Assembly: GCA_017621755.1 (NCBI GenBank)
Contig: JAGASL010000068.1
Coordinates: 1-60,521, forward strand
From: Clostridia bacterium
GTDB lineage: Bacteria > Bacillota > Clostridia > Oscillospirales > CAG-272
Direction: 5' to 3'
DNA length: 60,521 nt
The position numbers were made by a program, and so were the translations under genes. Positions 1 through 7,690 of this stretch are shown here, piece by piece; position 1 is the first letter of the stretch, and the number at the start of each line of letters is the position of its first letter. The notes beneath the pieces were generated by a model, which saw only the letters and a program-made list of their open reading frames with translations, was not told the DNA's origin and did no database searches.

Positions 1-212
1 TCCTGTTCTTTTTTTGCTTCAGTCTCTTCCTCGGCGGGGGTCTCCTCACCCTCTTCCTCGGTCGGCGTTTCAGGAACCTCGTCACCTAAATCAATGCTGG
101 GGCGATCGCCAAAGCTGGCGGGCGCCTTCGGCGTGCGCAGAATGGTATACATGATGATGGCCACGCCAATGGCGATGGCGGCAATACAGCCGGCTACTAC
201 TGCAGGATGCAT
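1..212 (-). CDS. Membrane-anchored acidic protein, 3' end outside the window
   Basis: The reading frame starts with ATG at 212 on the minus strand, about 7 bases after a GAGAGG ribosome site, and runs off the left edge. The visible 70 residues begin MHPAVVAGCIAAIAIGVAII, which is a single N-terminal transmembrane segment. A tail rich in Glu, Pro and Thr follows (EEEGEETPAEEE). I do not recognise a family. It may be a small anchored protein or the start of a longer one. The function is unknown. Confidence 0.6.
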   Translation of the reverse strand, partial: MHPAVVAGCIAAIAIGVAIIMYTILRTPKAPASFGDRPSIDLGDEVPETPTEEEGEETPAEEETEAKKEQ

Positions 213-322
213 AAAAACTACCTCTCGTATTATTTGGTATCACCATTATAGCCGATGACTGTGAAAAAATCAAGAGAAAAGAAGATTATAAAAAACAAAA
301 AGAAAAATAATGCAAAAAACTA

Positions 323-351
323 TTGCAATTTCAGATTTTGTGTGGTATAAT
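323..351 (+). promoter_or_regulatory. Sigma-A promoter of rpmB
   Basis: TTGCAA at 323-328 and TATAAT at 346-351 are separated by 17 bases. A TG one base upstream of the -10 makes it an extended -10 promoter. It points at rpmB, which starts 82 bases further on. Nothing else is seen between 213 and 322. Confidence 0.8.
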
Positions 352-433
352 ACAGTTTGTCAATTTGTGATAATAATTTTCATCCGTTTTCGGATAGTAC
401 TTGAAAACGTGACAAACAGGAGGTGTCAAACCC

Positions 434-619
434 ATGGCAAAATGTGACCTTTGTGGCAAGGGTGTTGTGTTCGGTCATAACGTATCTCACTCCAACCGTA
501 AGACCAACAGAACCTGGAAGCCGAACATCCGCCGCGTAAAGGCGATCGTAAATGGTAGCCCTAAGACGGTTTACGTCTGCTCCCGTTGCCTGCGCTCCGG
601 TAAGATCGAGCGAGCATAA
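434..619 (+). CDS. rpmB: 50S ribosomal protein L28
   Basis: This 61-residue protein is a structural component of the large ribosomal subunit. The start [20 protein letters not shown] is typical of L28. Cys4, Cys7, Cys49 and Cys52 form two CxxC pairs, so this is the zinc-binding version rather than the cysteine-free one. The ATG lies 8 bases after AGGAGGTG. It has its own promoter and terminator and therefore appears monocistronic. Identification is secure. Confidence 0.97.
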   Translation: MAKCDLCGKGVVFGHNVSHSNRKTNRTWKPNIRRVKAIVNGSPKTVYVCSRCLRSGKIERA

Positions 620-623
620 GAAT

Positions 624-672
624 AAACTCCATCCGTGATCTACCCGGTCATGGGCGGAGTTTTTGCTTTTTT
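624..672 (+). terminator. Terminator of rpmB
   Basis: AACTCC and GGAGTT pair across an imperfect stem and are followed by TTTTTGCTTTTTT. It lies 5 bases after the rpmB stop codon. Confidence 0.7.
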
Positions 673-727
673 CGGAGCTATCAGGCAGTCGCGCCGCGAC
701 TGCCGTTGTTTTTAGGAGGATATTCAT

Positions 728-1546
728 ATGGATCAAGGTAGCTTTGCTTTACATGAAAGATTCCCCGGCACTACGCTTACGCCCTACGTGCATCACGTAT
801 CGCAGGTCTGCCCACATGCGCCGCGCCCGGCCATGCTGGTGCTGCCTGGCGGCGGGTATGAATTTTGCTACGATGGTGAGGCAGAGCCGATCGCGCTTTC
901 CTATATGAACGCCGGCTTTAACGCCTACGTGCTGCGCTACGCCTGCAAGGAGGATGCGAAATTCCCGCGCCCGTTGCTGGAGGCCTCGTATGCGATGAAG
1001 CTGATCCGCGATCGTGCAGCCGCGGATAATACAGACCCAGATCGTGTGTACGTCATCGGATTTTCGGCCGGTGGACATTTGGCCGGTGCGCTGGCCACCT
1101 GCTGGCAGAGAGAGGAGATCTATACCGCCGCCGGTGTTGCCTACGGTGAAAACAAGCCGAACGGCGTGATCCTTTCCTACCCGGTCGTAAGCGGTGGCGC
1201 TCACCGCCACGGTGGCACCTTCCGCCGCGTTTGCGGTAAGGAGACACCAAGCGAGGAGGAGCTGCAGCGCTATTCCAACGATCGCAACGTCAGCGAGCAT
1301 TGCCCGCCGGTCTTTCTGTGGCACACCGCCGCAGATAATGCCGTGGCGGTAGAAAACTCTCTGCTGATGGCCGGTGCGCTGGCTGAGCATAAGATCCCCT
1401 TCTCGCTTCACATCTTCCCAACCGGCGGCCATGGTCTATGCCTCGCTACCGCCGAGACCTCGCACGGCGATAAGAGCGCCGAGCGTGCCGACGTGGCCGA
1501 GTGGATGCACCTTTCGATCACTTGGCTGCAGGGTCTTTCGCAATAA
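728..1546 (+). CDS. Alpha/beta hydrolase, esterase-like
   Basis: This 272-residue cytoplasmic protein has the marks of the esterase/lipase branch of alpha/beta hydrolases. PGGGY at residues 40-44 fits the oxyanion hole. GFSAGG at 111-116 carries the nucleophile Ser113. Asp203 in HTAADNAV and His235 in GGHG complete the triad. Relatives act as acetyl-xylan or feruloyl-type esterases on decorated sugars, which would suit the glycoside hydrolases nearby, but the substrate cannot be read from sequence. The start follows AGGAGGA by 7 bases. Its 3' end overlaps the convergent gene at 1518-2600 by 29 bases, with no terminator between them. Confidence 0.88.
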   Translation: MDQGSFALHERFPGTTLTPYVHHVSQVCPHAPRPAMLVLPGGGYEFCYDGEAEPIALSYMNAGFNAYVLRYACKEDAKFPRPLLEASYAMKLIRDRAAADNTDPDRVYVIGFSAGGHLAGALATCWQREEIYTAAGVAYGENKPNGVILSYPVVSGGAHRHGGTFRRVCGKETPSEEELQRYSNDRNVSEHCPPVFLWHTAADNAVAVENSLLMAGALAEHKIPFSLHIFPTGGHGLCLATAETSHGDKSAERADVAEWMHLSITWLQGLSQ

Positions 1547-2600
1547 ACAGGTGCCGCAGGATCATGCAGGCGCCGGGCAGCAGCATCAGCCCCCAAAAGC
1601 CAAACAGCTTTAGCCCACCATAGGTGGCCAGCAGCGCCAGCAGGGGGTGCAGCCCCAGCTGCTTGCCGATCAGCCGCGGCTCTAACAGCTGGCGCAGCAG
1701 TGCGATCACCGCGTACAGCGCCAAAAGCCCAATGCCCAGGGGCAGATTGCCTGTTAGACAAGCAAAGATGCCCCAGGGCAGCAATAGCGTCCCCACCCCG
1801 ATGATGGGCAACAGATCCAGCAGCGAAAACAGCGCCGCCAGTAGCACCGCATACGGCACGCGCAGCAGCAAAAAGCCGAAAAGCAGCAGGGCAAAGGTAA
1901 TGCCCAGTAGGATCAGATAGGCACGCAGGTAGCCGGTCATGGTCTCGAAGGCGCCGTTCTTCAGCTTGGTGGCTGGGTCGCGCAGCCCTTTCGGCAGCAG
2001 CTCGTTTACGGCGTGGTGTATGCCACCAAGGTCAAGCGCAAAGTAAAAGGCGGCTACCAGCGTAACTAACAAAAAGATCATTCCATTTGGCAGGGCGGCC
2101 GCTAAGGCACCTGCCGCGTGCAGGGCTGCCTCGCCTAAGCGGGTACCTGCGGTAGATAGCCAGTCTGTCAGCAGGCTGGAAAGCGTCTCGTCCCTGCTGA
2201 TGCCAATGGCAGAAAGAAAGGGAAAGCGCTCCTTCACCCCCTCCCACCAGTCTTCGGCCGCCGTCATCATGTCGGTAAGCCAGCCCTCGCCACCGCTGAA
2301 GCGCTCACCAAAGGCGAGCAGCTCAAGCACCGCCTGGCGTGCCGCCAAAAACAACCCGGCGCTGCAAATGCCGAGAAAGAGAAATACCAGCACCACGCTC
2401 AGCACCCCTACCGAAAGGCGGGTATGCCGATGCAGGCGCAGGGCGAGAGGCCGCGCGAAATAGGCCATCACCCAGCCAAACAGAAAGGGCAGGGCGGTTA
2501 TCACCAGCGGTGCCAGCAGAAAGCGCAGGGCAAGCAGCGCGCCCCCTGTGACCAGCACCCAGGCCGCCAGCCTTTCAATGGGAATTTGCGATAGCTTCAT
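1518..2600 (-). CDS. ytvI: AI-2E family transporter, YtvI-like sporulation membrane protein
   Basis: This protein of about 360 residues is a multi-pass membrane protein of the AI-2E exporter/permease superfamily. The segment LLDLLPIIGVGTLLLPW followed by RQLLEPRLIGKQLGLHP is the conserved C-terminal signature of the YtvI branch, linked to sporulation in Bacilli and Clostridia. Its transported substrate is unknown. I chose the ATG at 2600, which is 7 bases from GGAGG; an in-frame TTG at 2603 would be only 4 bases away. The 3' end overlaps the convergent esterase gene. Confidence 0.88.
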   Translation of the reverse strand: MKLSQIPIERLAAWVLVTGGALLALRFLLAPLVITALPFLFGWVMAYFARPLALRLHRHTRLSVGVLSVVLVFLFLGICSAGLFLAARQAVLELLAFGERFSGGEGWLTDMMTAAEDWWEGVKERFPFLSAIGISRDETLSSLLTDWLSTAGTRLGEAALHAAGALAAALPNGMIFLLVTLVAAFYFALDLGGIHHAVNELLPKGLRDPATKLKNGAFETMTGYLRAYLILLGITFALLLFGFLLLRVPYAVLLAALFSLLDLLPIIGVGTLLLPWGIFACLTGNLPLGIGLLALYAVIALLRQLLEPRLIGKQLGLHPLLALLATYGGLKLFGFWGLMLLPGACMILRHLFIAKDPAAK

Positions 2601-2686
2601 CAATGTTCCTCCGCAGGATTCTTTTTATTTCAATATAGTCAAGCCGGCGGGGAAACATACAAAAAAACAGAAAAGAGGAAAAAAAT

Positions 2687-3169
2687 ATGGTTATTATCGA
2701 AATGGAAAACGGCAAGCAGATCAAGCTGCAGCTTGATCCTACCGCTGCCCCGCTCACGGTGGCTAATTTTGAAAAGCTGGTCAAGAAGGGCTTTTATAAC
2801 GGCCTGACCTTTCACCGCGTGATTGCCGGCTTTATGATCCAGGGCGGCGACCCGCTTGGCAACGGCATGGGCGGCGCTGATGAGACGATCAAGGGTGAAT
2901 TTGCCCAGAACGGCGTTAAGAACCCCCTGCGTCACACCCGGGGCGTGATCTCAATGGCACGCGCCTGTGACCCGAATTCTGCCTCCTCGCAGTTCTTCAT
3001 CATGCATGAGGATGCGCCGCATTTAGACGGCGCCTACGCCGCCTTTGGCCGCGTGGTTGAGGGTATTGAGGTGGTAGATGAGATCGCCTCTGTTCGCACG
3101 GGCTTTTCGGATAAGCCGGTCGTACCGCAGATCATGAAGAGCGTTACGCTCGTTGATGACCCGGCATAA
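2687..3169 (+). CDS. Peptidyl-prolyl cis-trans isomerase, cyclophilin type
   Basis: This 160-residue cyclophilin catalyses cis-trans isomerisation of Xaa-Pro bonds and helps protein folding. The core motifs are FHRV with catalytic Arg44, IQGGDP at 51-56, SSQFFI at 100-105 and LDGAYAAFG at 113-121. There is no signal peptide or lipobox, so this is a cytoplasmic form, shorter than the exported cyclophilins. The next gene begins one base after its stop codon (TAA G ATG), which suggests translational coupling. Confidence 0.95.
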   Translation: MVIIEMENGKQIKLQLDPTAAPLTVANFEKLVKKGFYNGLTFHRVIAGFMIQGGDPLGNGMGGADETIKGEFAQNGVKNPLRHTRGVISMARACDPNSASSQFFIMHEDAPHLDGAYAAFGRVVEGIEVVDEIASVRTGFSDKPVVPQIMKSVTLVDDPA

Positions 3170-3170
3170 G

Positions 3171-3713
3171 ATGGCACACCCCATCCGCCATTTCATCACC
3201 ATCACGCGGCACCGCCACCGCGTGATCGCGCATTGCTTCCGCGCCGGCATCGGCTGGCAGGGGCTGTTTCACGATCTTTCTAAATATGGCCCCACCGAGT
3301 TTTTGCCCGGCGCGCGATATTATCAGGGAACAAGAAGCCCCAACGAGCAGGAGCGCGAGATCTTTGGCTATTCCCGCGCTTGGCTACACCACAAGGGGCG
3401 CAACCGTCATCATTTTGAATACTGGAATGACGTGAACCCGGCTACCAAGCGGTATGAGCCGGTGCCTATGCCCATTCGGTTCTTAAAGGAGATGTTTTGC
3501 GACCGCGTAGCGGCCAGCAAAATCTACCAGGGGAAGAACTATACCGATCAGCACCCGCTGAACTATTTTCTGCGCGGTAACGCGCGCAATATGATGCATA
3601 AGACCACCGCCGAGCTGCTTGAAGCATGGCTTCGTTTGCTGGCCGAGCAGGGTGAGAGGGCAGCCTTTGCGCATATCCGCACGGTAAAGGAATACCCAGA
3701 AAATCCTATTTAA
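3171..3713 (+). CDS. DUF5662 family protein
   Basis: This 180-residue protein contains HDLSKYGPTEF, LHHKGRNRHHFEYW and a conserved His/Asp pattern that I associate with the DUF5662 family. The H-D-L-S-K element resembles HD-type phosphohydrolase metal sites, but no activity is established. I start it at ATG 3171, directly after the cyclophilin stop, rather than at upstream codons that overlap that gene. The two form a short operon ending in the hairpin at 3717-3754. Confidence 0.78.
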   Translation: MAHPIRHFITITRHRHRVIAHCFRAGIGWQGLFHDLSKYGPTEFLPGARYYQGTRSPNEQEREIFGYSRAWLHHKGRNRHHFEYWNDVNPATKRYEPVPMPIRFLKEMFCDRVAASKIYQGKNYTDQHPLNYFLRGNARNMMHKTTAELLEAWLRLLAEQGERAAFAHIRTVKEYPENPI

Positions 3714-3716
3714 CAC

Positions 3717-3754
3717 AAAGCAACGCCTGTGGCCAATGGCCGCAGGCGTTGCTT
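3717..3754. terminator. Bidirectional terminator
   Basis: AAAGCAACGCCTG and CAGGCGTTGCTTT form a long stem over a GGCCAATGGCC core. A-runs and T-runs on both sides let it serve both convergent genes, DUF5662 and the transporter. Confidence 0.85.
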
Positions 3755-3763
3755 TATTTACGG

Positions 3764-4672
3764 TTAAAACTTAAACGGGTTACAAAGGAAGATGACGGCA
3801 ACAATGCCCACCAAAACGCCGACCCATTGCTTGCGCGAAAGCCTCTCGCGGAAGAGGAGCACGGCAGCCAGCGCGGTCAGCACCAGGCCGCCGCCGTTTA
3901 CAAGCGGGAAGAAGACGGCGCTATCCATCACGCCGGAAAGAAAGAGGTTGAGCTTGTTATTTACCGCCACGCAAATGCCAACCACCGCCATCAGCAGCAG
4001 GGGCAGCCAGCTAAGCAGAGAGGGGCGGGCGCCCTCTTGCGCCTTTCCTTGCCCCTTGCCGCGTGCGACAAGAATGCCGCAGACGTAGGCCGCGATTGAA
4101 TAAAAGAAGGAGAAGGCAAAGGCAATGATCAAAAAGGCATCTAACTCGCCCCGGTAGTCTGTGCTTTGGTGCCACTTTTGCATCACGCCGATGGCCCCCT
4201 GGCATAGAAATGCCAATAAGCAGTAGATCAGCCAGCGCAGGCTGGTCTTTTTTTGATCGCTGCCGAAATCGACCGAGAGAATGAAGCACGCGATCATCAG
4301 CAGCAGGCCAATGGCGTGGGAAAGGCCAAGCGGCTCGTGCCAGATCAGCGCGCCGGAAAGGGCGGGAATGATGGTAGAGAGTGAGCAGATGACCGAGGTG
4401 TAGGAATAGGGGCCGTAGGTCAGCGCCTGCAGGGTGGTGATCTGCTGCACCGCTGTTACCAGACCAAAGGCCAGGGCTAAGAGGACGGTAAAGGGCGAGG
4501 CCTGCGGAATGCCGCCCACCAGCAGCAGGCAGATGGCCGCCACCAGGCAGGTTATGGCATTGTAGAGCTGGCGCGCGGGCAGGCTGTCGTCATATTTGTC
4601 GTTCAGATGCTTGCGGATAATGCCGCCAAGCAGGCAGGCCGCCATGCTGGCGATCAAGGGTAACGCGTACAT
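3764..4672 (-). CDS. DMT-superfamily (EamA-like) transporter
   Basis: This 302-residue protein is almost entirely hydrophobic helices, with about ten predicted membrane segments in two halves. That is the usual layout of drug/metabolite transporters with two EamA domains. The phrase SYTSVICSLSTIIPALSGALIWHEPL is typical of the first repeat, and LLFRERLSRKQWVGVLVGI of the second. It starts one base after the stop of the GH36 gene, so the two are one operon. The context suggests it may carry a sugar or a breakdown product, but this is inference. Confidence 0.85.
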   Translation of the reverse strand: MYALPLIASMAACLLGGIIRKHLNDKYDDSLPARQLYNAITCLVAAICLLLVGGIPQASPFTVLLALAFGLVTAVQQITTLQALTYGPYSYTSVICSLSTIIPALSGALIWHEPLGLSHAIGLLLMIACFILSVDFGSDQKKTSLRWLIYCLLAFLCQGAIGVMQKWHQSTDYRGELDAFLIIAFAFSFFYSIAAYVCGILVARGKGQGKAQEGARPSLLSWLPLLLMAVVGICVAVNNKLNLFLSGVMDSAVFFPLVNGGGLVLTALAAVLLFRERLSRKQWVGVLVGIVAVIFLCNPFKF

Positions 4673-4673
4673 C

Positions 4674-6710
4674 CTACTTCACCTCGATCCACAAGAGGCG
4701 CGCGCTGCGCGGCTCGGCAAAGCAAAGGGTGAGGGCAGCCCCCTCGGCCTGCGCGCAGACGGTGATGGCTTCGCCGCTATCCTCATCCGTCAGGCAAACG
4801 GTGGCGCCTGCCGGCACAAAGGGCAGAGAAAGGGAAAGCTCGCTTGCCGGGCAGTTTTCCTGGCGGAAGGCAAGCAGGGCGCCGCGGCGGGTCTCTTCGT
4901 CAAAATAAGCAAGGGCGGTAAAGGAGTAGGTATCCCGCTCAGCATGCCACGGGGTCAATACGTAGAGATCCTTGAGTAAGTAGGGAGAGAGCTTTTTCCA
5001 CTCCGAAAGGCCGAAGCGGAGAATATCAAAGTCCTGGTCAGGGTCCTGCACGAACTGGGAATCCACGTTCAGCGCGGGCAGGTAAGAGGCGCGCCAGGTA
5101 TAGGGGTCGGTACGGCCGGTGAGGGCCAGCTCGCCTGTCTTTTCCTTGGTGTTGGCCCCGCAGAAGGGGATCCATTTATTAAAGGCCGTGGTCATAGAAA
5201 GGCGCAGCCCCGTGGTGGTGCGGTCGCTATCGCTGCGCAGCAGCGGTACGCCGCGGCGCATCGATTCCAGATCGTTTCTGCCACCGCCGGAGGCGCAGGA
5301 ATCCACAAAGCCGCAGCCGCCGTAGGAAAGCGTGCAGTCGATAATACCATCCCATAGGCGGTAGTGGGCATCAATAAAGCGAGATTCGGTTATGCCGGTA
5401 CGTCCCTCTCCCTCTACCGTGTCTAAATACCGCCAAAGCTCGCCGGGGTTTGAATTGTTATCCTCGCGGTACATCTCTACCTTGCCGCGGCGCAGCGTGT
5501 CGGTCACCTGCTTCAGTGTCCAGGCAAAGCATGCCGGGTCGCCGATGTTGTTAGTAACCACCTCACGGCTGGCCGTTTCATAGCGGTCGATGGCATTGCA
5601 GCGAATGCCCCACTCCTCGCGGTAGCCAAAGTTTTCGGCAAGTGCGGCGGGGTTGGTCACGCGCTCCGGCTCAAACCACATCAGGGTGCGCATGCCGTGC
5701 TCACGCGCAAAATCGGTAGATTCACGAAAGCTCTCGCCCGGCCACTTCTCCGGGTCAAGCACCCAGGTGCCAATGGTGTTCCACCAATCGGATTCTACCG
5801 TCTGCTTGTCGGGCGAGGTGTACCAGCCGGCATCAAACCAGCGAAAATCCACCTTGACGTTCTCTTCTATCATTTTCTCTAAGCTCGGTCGCCAGGTGGT
5901 GTGCCGCTCAGAGATGCTGCCATCTGAATTCGGCAGCCCGGTGTCAGAGGCCAGGCAGCAGGTAGAGAAGGGGGCAAGCGGCTTGCCGCTTGCATCCTCC
6001 TTCGGCAGGTTTTCGGCGATGAACCAGCTGCGCCAGTAGTTAGTGGCATAGCTTTCCCGGCGCACGGTATAGTCTGCGCGTACAAACAGCGCCGTGCGGA
6101 TCGTCTCGCCCGGCTTTAAGTAGGTGCAAAGATTATTGACCGAGCGTGCCGTATACACCGTTTCGCCGTTTTCATAGCGAAAATCGGCCGTCCAGGTGCC
6201 CGCCCAGCCAATGGCCAGCATGCTGCCGCCCGTGCCGTGCTCCAGGTTGAAATAGGGAAAGCTGACGTGTGTGGCACGCCCGCTTTCGGAAGTGAAGCGC
6301 ACCGGCATTTCCGTCAAGGAAATGCTGTACGGGCGGTACTGGTTCACGTGGTCACCAAGAATGCCCTTCAGCACCGGGCTTTCACCCGCAAAGCGCAGCT
6401 GTGTCTCTGCGGCGGCAAGGAGCTCGCTGTTCCTTTGCGAGGGGTTGTGGAAGTATACCGTCCATTCGGTCACGCCGTAGGCATAGGAATGGGTCAGCTT
6501 CAGCGTGGCGACCAGCGCCTCGCTGATCTGATAGCGTAGCACGGCTGTTTCGCGCTCGCCGTCACGGCTCGTCTCTCGGCCGATCAGGCAGGTGGGCGAA
6601 AAGCCGGCATAGCGAACGCCACCGTAGGTATAGAAAAAGGGAAAGGCAGTAGTATCCTGCAAAAGCTGCCGGTACCAGCCGTCTGCTTGGGAATTTTGAT
6701 AGCAAGTCAT
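4674..6710 (-). CDS. GH36-like alpha-galactosidase
   Basis: This 678-residue glycoside hydrolase has an N-terminal beta-sandwich followed by a (beta/alpha)8 barrel. FDAGWY, MWFEPERV and DSCASGGGRNDLE are clan GH-D/GH36 landmarks. By position the nucleophile is Asp417 in YREDNNS, and the acid/base is Asp496 (or Asp494) in RSDSDRTT. Canonical GH36 enzymes instead have KWDxNR at the nucleophile and SDNTDA at the acid/base, so this is a divergent branch and may not be strictly galactose-specific. There is no signal peptide. GGAGG precedes the ATG. It lies head to head with the AraC regulator, which probably controls it. Confidence 0.85.
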   Translation of the reverse strand: MTCYQNSQADGWYRQLLQDTTAFPFFYTYGGVRYAGFSPTCLIGRETSRDGERETAVLRYQISEALVATLKLTHSYAYGVTEWTVYFHNPSQRNSELLAAAETQLRFAGESPVLKGILGDHVNQYRPYSISLTEMPVRFTSESGRATHVSFPYFNLEHGTGGSMLAIGWAGTWTADFRYENGETVYTARSVNNLCTYLKPGETIRTALFVRADYTVRRESYATNYWRSWFIAENLPKEDASGKPLAPFSTCCLASDTGLPNSDGSISERHTTWRPSLEKMIEENVKVDFRWFDAGWYTSPDKQTVESDWWNTIGTWVLDPEKWPGESFRESTDFAREHGMRTLMWFEPERVTNPAALAENFGYREEWGIRCNAIDRYETASREVVTNNIGDPACFAWTLKQVTDTLRRGKVEMYREDNNSNPGELWRYLDTVEGEGRTGITESRFIDAHYRLWDGIIDCTLSYGGCGFVDSCASGGGRNDLESMRRGVPLLRSDSDRTTTGLRLSMTTAFNKWIPFCGANTKEKTGELALTGRTDPYTWRASYLPALNVDSQFVQDPDQDFDILRFGLSEWKKLSPYLLKDLYVLTPWHAERDTYSFTALAYFDEETRRGALLAFRQENCPASELSLSLPFVPAGATVCLTDEDSGEAITVCAQAEGAALTLCFAEPRSARLLWIEVK

Positions 6711-6723
6711 AGGTGCCTCCTGC

Positions 6724-6752
6724 TTGACAAACGTATTTGTTTATATTATAAT
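6724..6752 (+). promoter_or_regulatory. Promoter of the AraC regulator, overlapping the GH36 upstream region
   Basis: TTGACA at 6724-6729 and TATAAT at 6747-6752 with a 17-base spacer are a consensus match. The spacer holds ACAAA-CGTA-TTTGT, a short dyad that could be an operator. On the minus strand a TATAAT at 6750-6745 with TAGAAA 17 bases upstream could drive GH36 from overlapping DNA. Confidence 0.8.
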
Positions 6753-6822
6753 AAATCCGGTTTTTTATTTCTATGAAAAAACGATCAAAAAATATAAAAT
6801 TTCGATCAATACGGGGGTGCCT

Positions 6823-7653
6823 ATGGGGTTTGTACCAATGCCGGAAAAGGAGCTGCTTTCGCTTGACGGTCTGCGATTTGAGCTGCGCTATCAAAACCAC
6901 TACCACCAGCCGGACGACCCGGCGCTTGATGATTCGCATATTCACCCATACTACGAGATCTATCTCAACCTCTCAGGCGAGGTTTCCTTTTTGGTGAACA
7001 ATCGCATCTATCCCATCCGCCGCGGTGATCTGGTGATCACCCGGCCGGGTGACGTGCACCTTTGTATTTTGCAGCAGCCCTGCCGGCACGAGCACGCTTG
7101 CCTATGGCTGGAGGCGCCCACCGCTCACCCGGCGCTTGCCTGCTTTGCGCAGGCAGGGCTGCTTCGTCCAAGTGAGCGCTTGCGTGAGGAGATCATTATG
7201 CTGTTTAGCCACCTTGGCGCGCTGCAGAAGGAGATGCCTGAGCCACAAACGACCGCCTGTCTGCTTTCCCTACTGGCGGCCATGGCGGCCGAGCCAAGGC
7301 AGGCTGATGCGCAGTCCACCGGCGCTGATATCCCCGGTGAGCTGCAAAACGTCTTAGACGTGATCAATACCGATTTTTGTAGCCTGCACAGCGCGTCTGA
7401 CCTGCTGCAAAGGACCTATGTTAGCCCCGCTACGCTGAACCGCTGGTTTCGCCGCTACGTGCATCTGACACCGCGCGCGTTTATCGAGGCAAAAAAGCTG
7501 GCCTATGCCAAGGCGCTGCTGCAAGGCGGCTGCAGCGTGAGCGAGGCCAGCGAGAGCGCCGGCTTTTCAGATTGCTCCTATTTTATTTCAGTCTTTCGCC
7601 GCCGGTTTGGCGAAACGCCGCTGCAGTACAAGCGTTCCCTGTCGATAGAATAA
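6823..7653 (+). CDS. AraC family transcriptional regulator
   Basis: This protein of about 276 residues has an N-terminal cupin-like sensing domain (HIHPYYEIYLNLSGEV, RRGDLVITRPGDVH) and a C-terminal AraC DNA-binding domain with two helix-turn-helix motifs. The last part contains VSEASESAGFSDCSYFISVF and ends in the usual F..R..P..Y pattern. I start it at ATG 6823, after GGGGGTG. The longer frame would begin inside the -35 box. It is divergent from GH36 and next to GH20 and GH35, so it probably senses a sugar and controls these genes. Confidence 0.9.
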   Translation: MGFVPMPEKELLSLDGLRFELRYQNHYHQPDDPALDDSHIHPYYEIYLNLSGEVSFLVNNRIYPIRRGDLVITRPGDVHLCILQQPCRHEHACLWLEAPTAHPALACFAQAGLLRPSERLREEIIMLFSHLGALQKEMPEPQTTACLLSLLAAMAAEPRQADAQSTGADIPGELQNVLDVINTDFCSLHSASDLLQRTYVSPATLNRWFRRYVHLTPRAFIEAKKLAYAKALLQGGCSVSEASESAGFSDCSYFISVFRRRFGETPLQYKRSLSIE

Positions 7654-7690
7654 AGAAAAGGCTGTCTGAAAACAGACAGCCTTTTCTTTA
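7651..7690. terminator. Bidirectional terminator
   Basis: AAAGAAAAGGCTGTCTG pairs perfectly with its complement over an AAAA loop. It covers the stop codon of the AraC gene and reaches the stop codon of the convergent GH20 gene. Confidence 0.9.
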
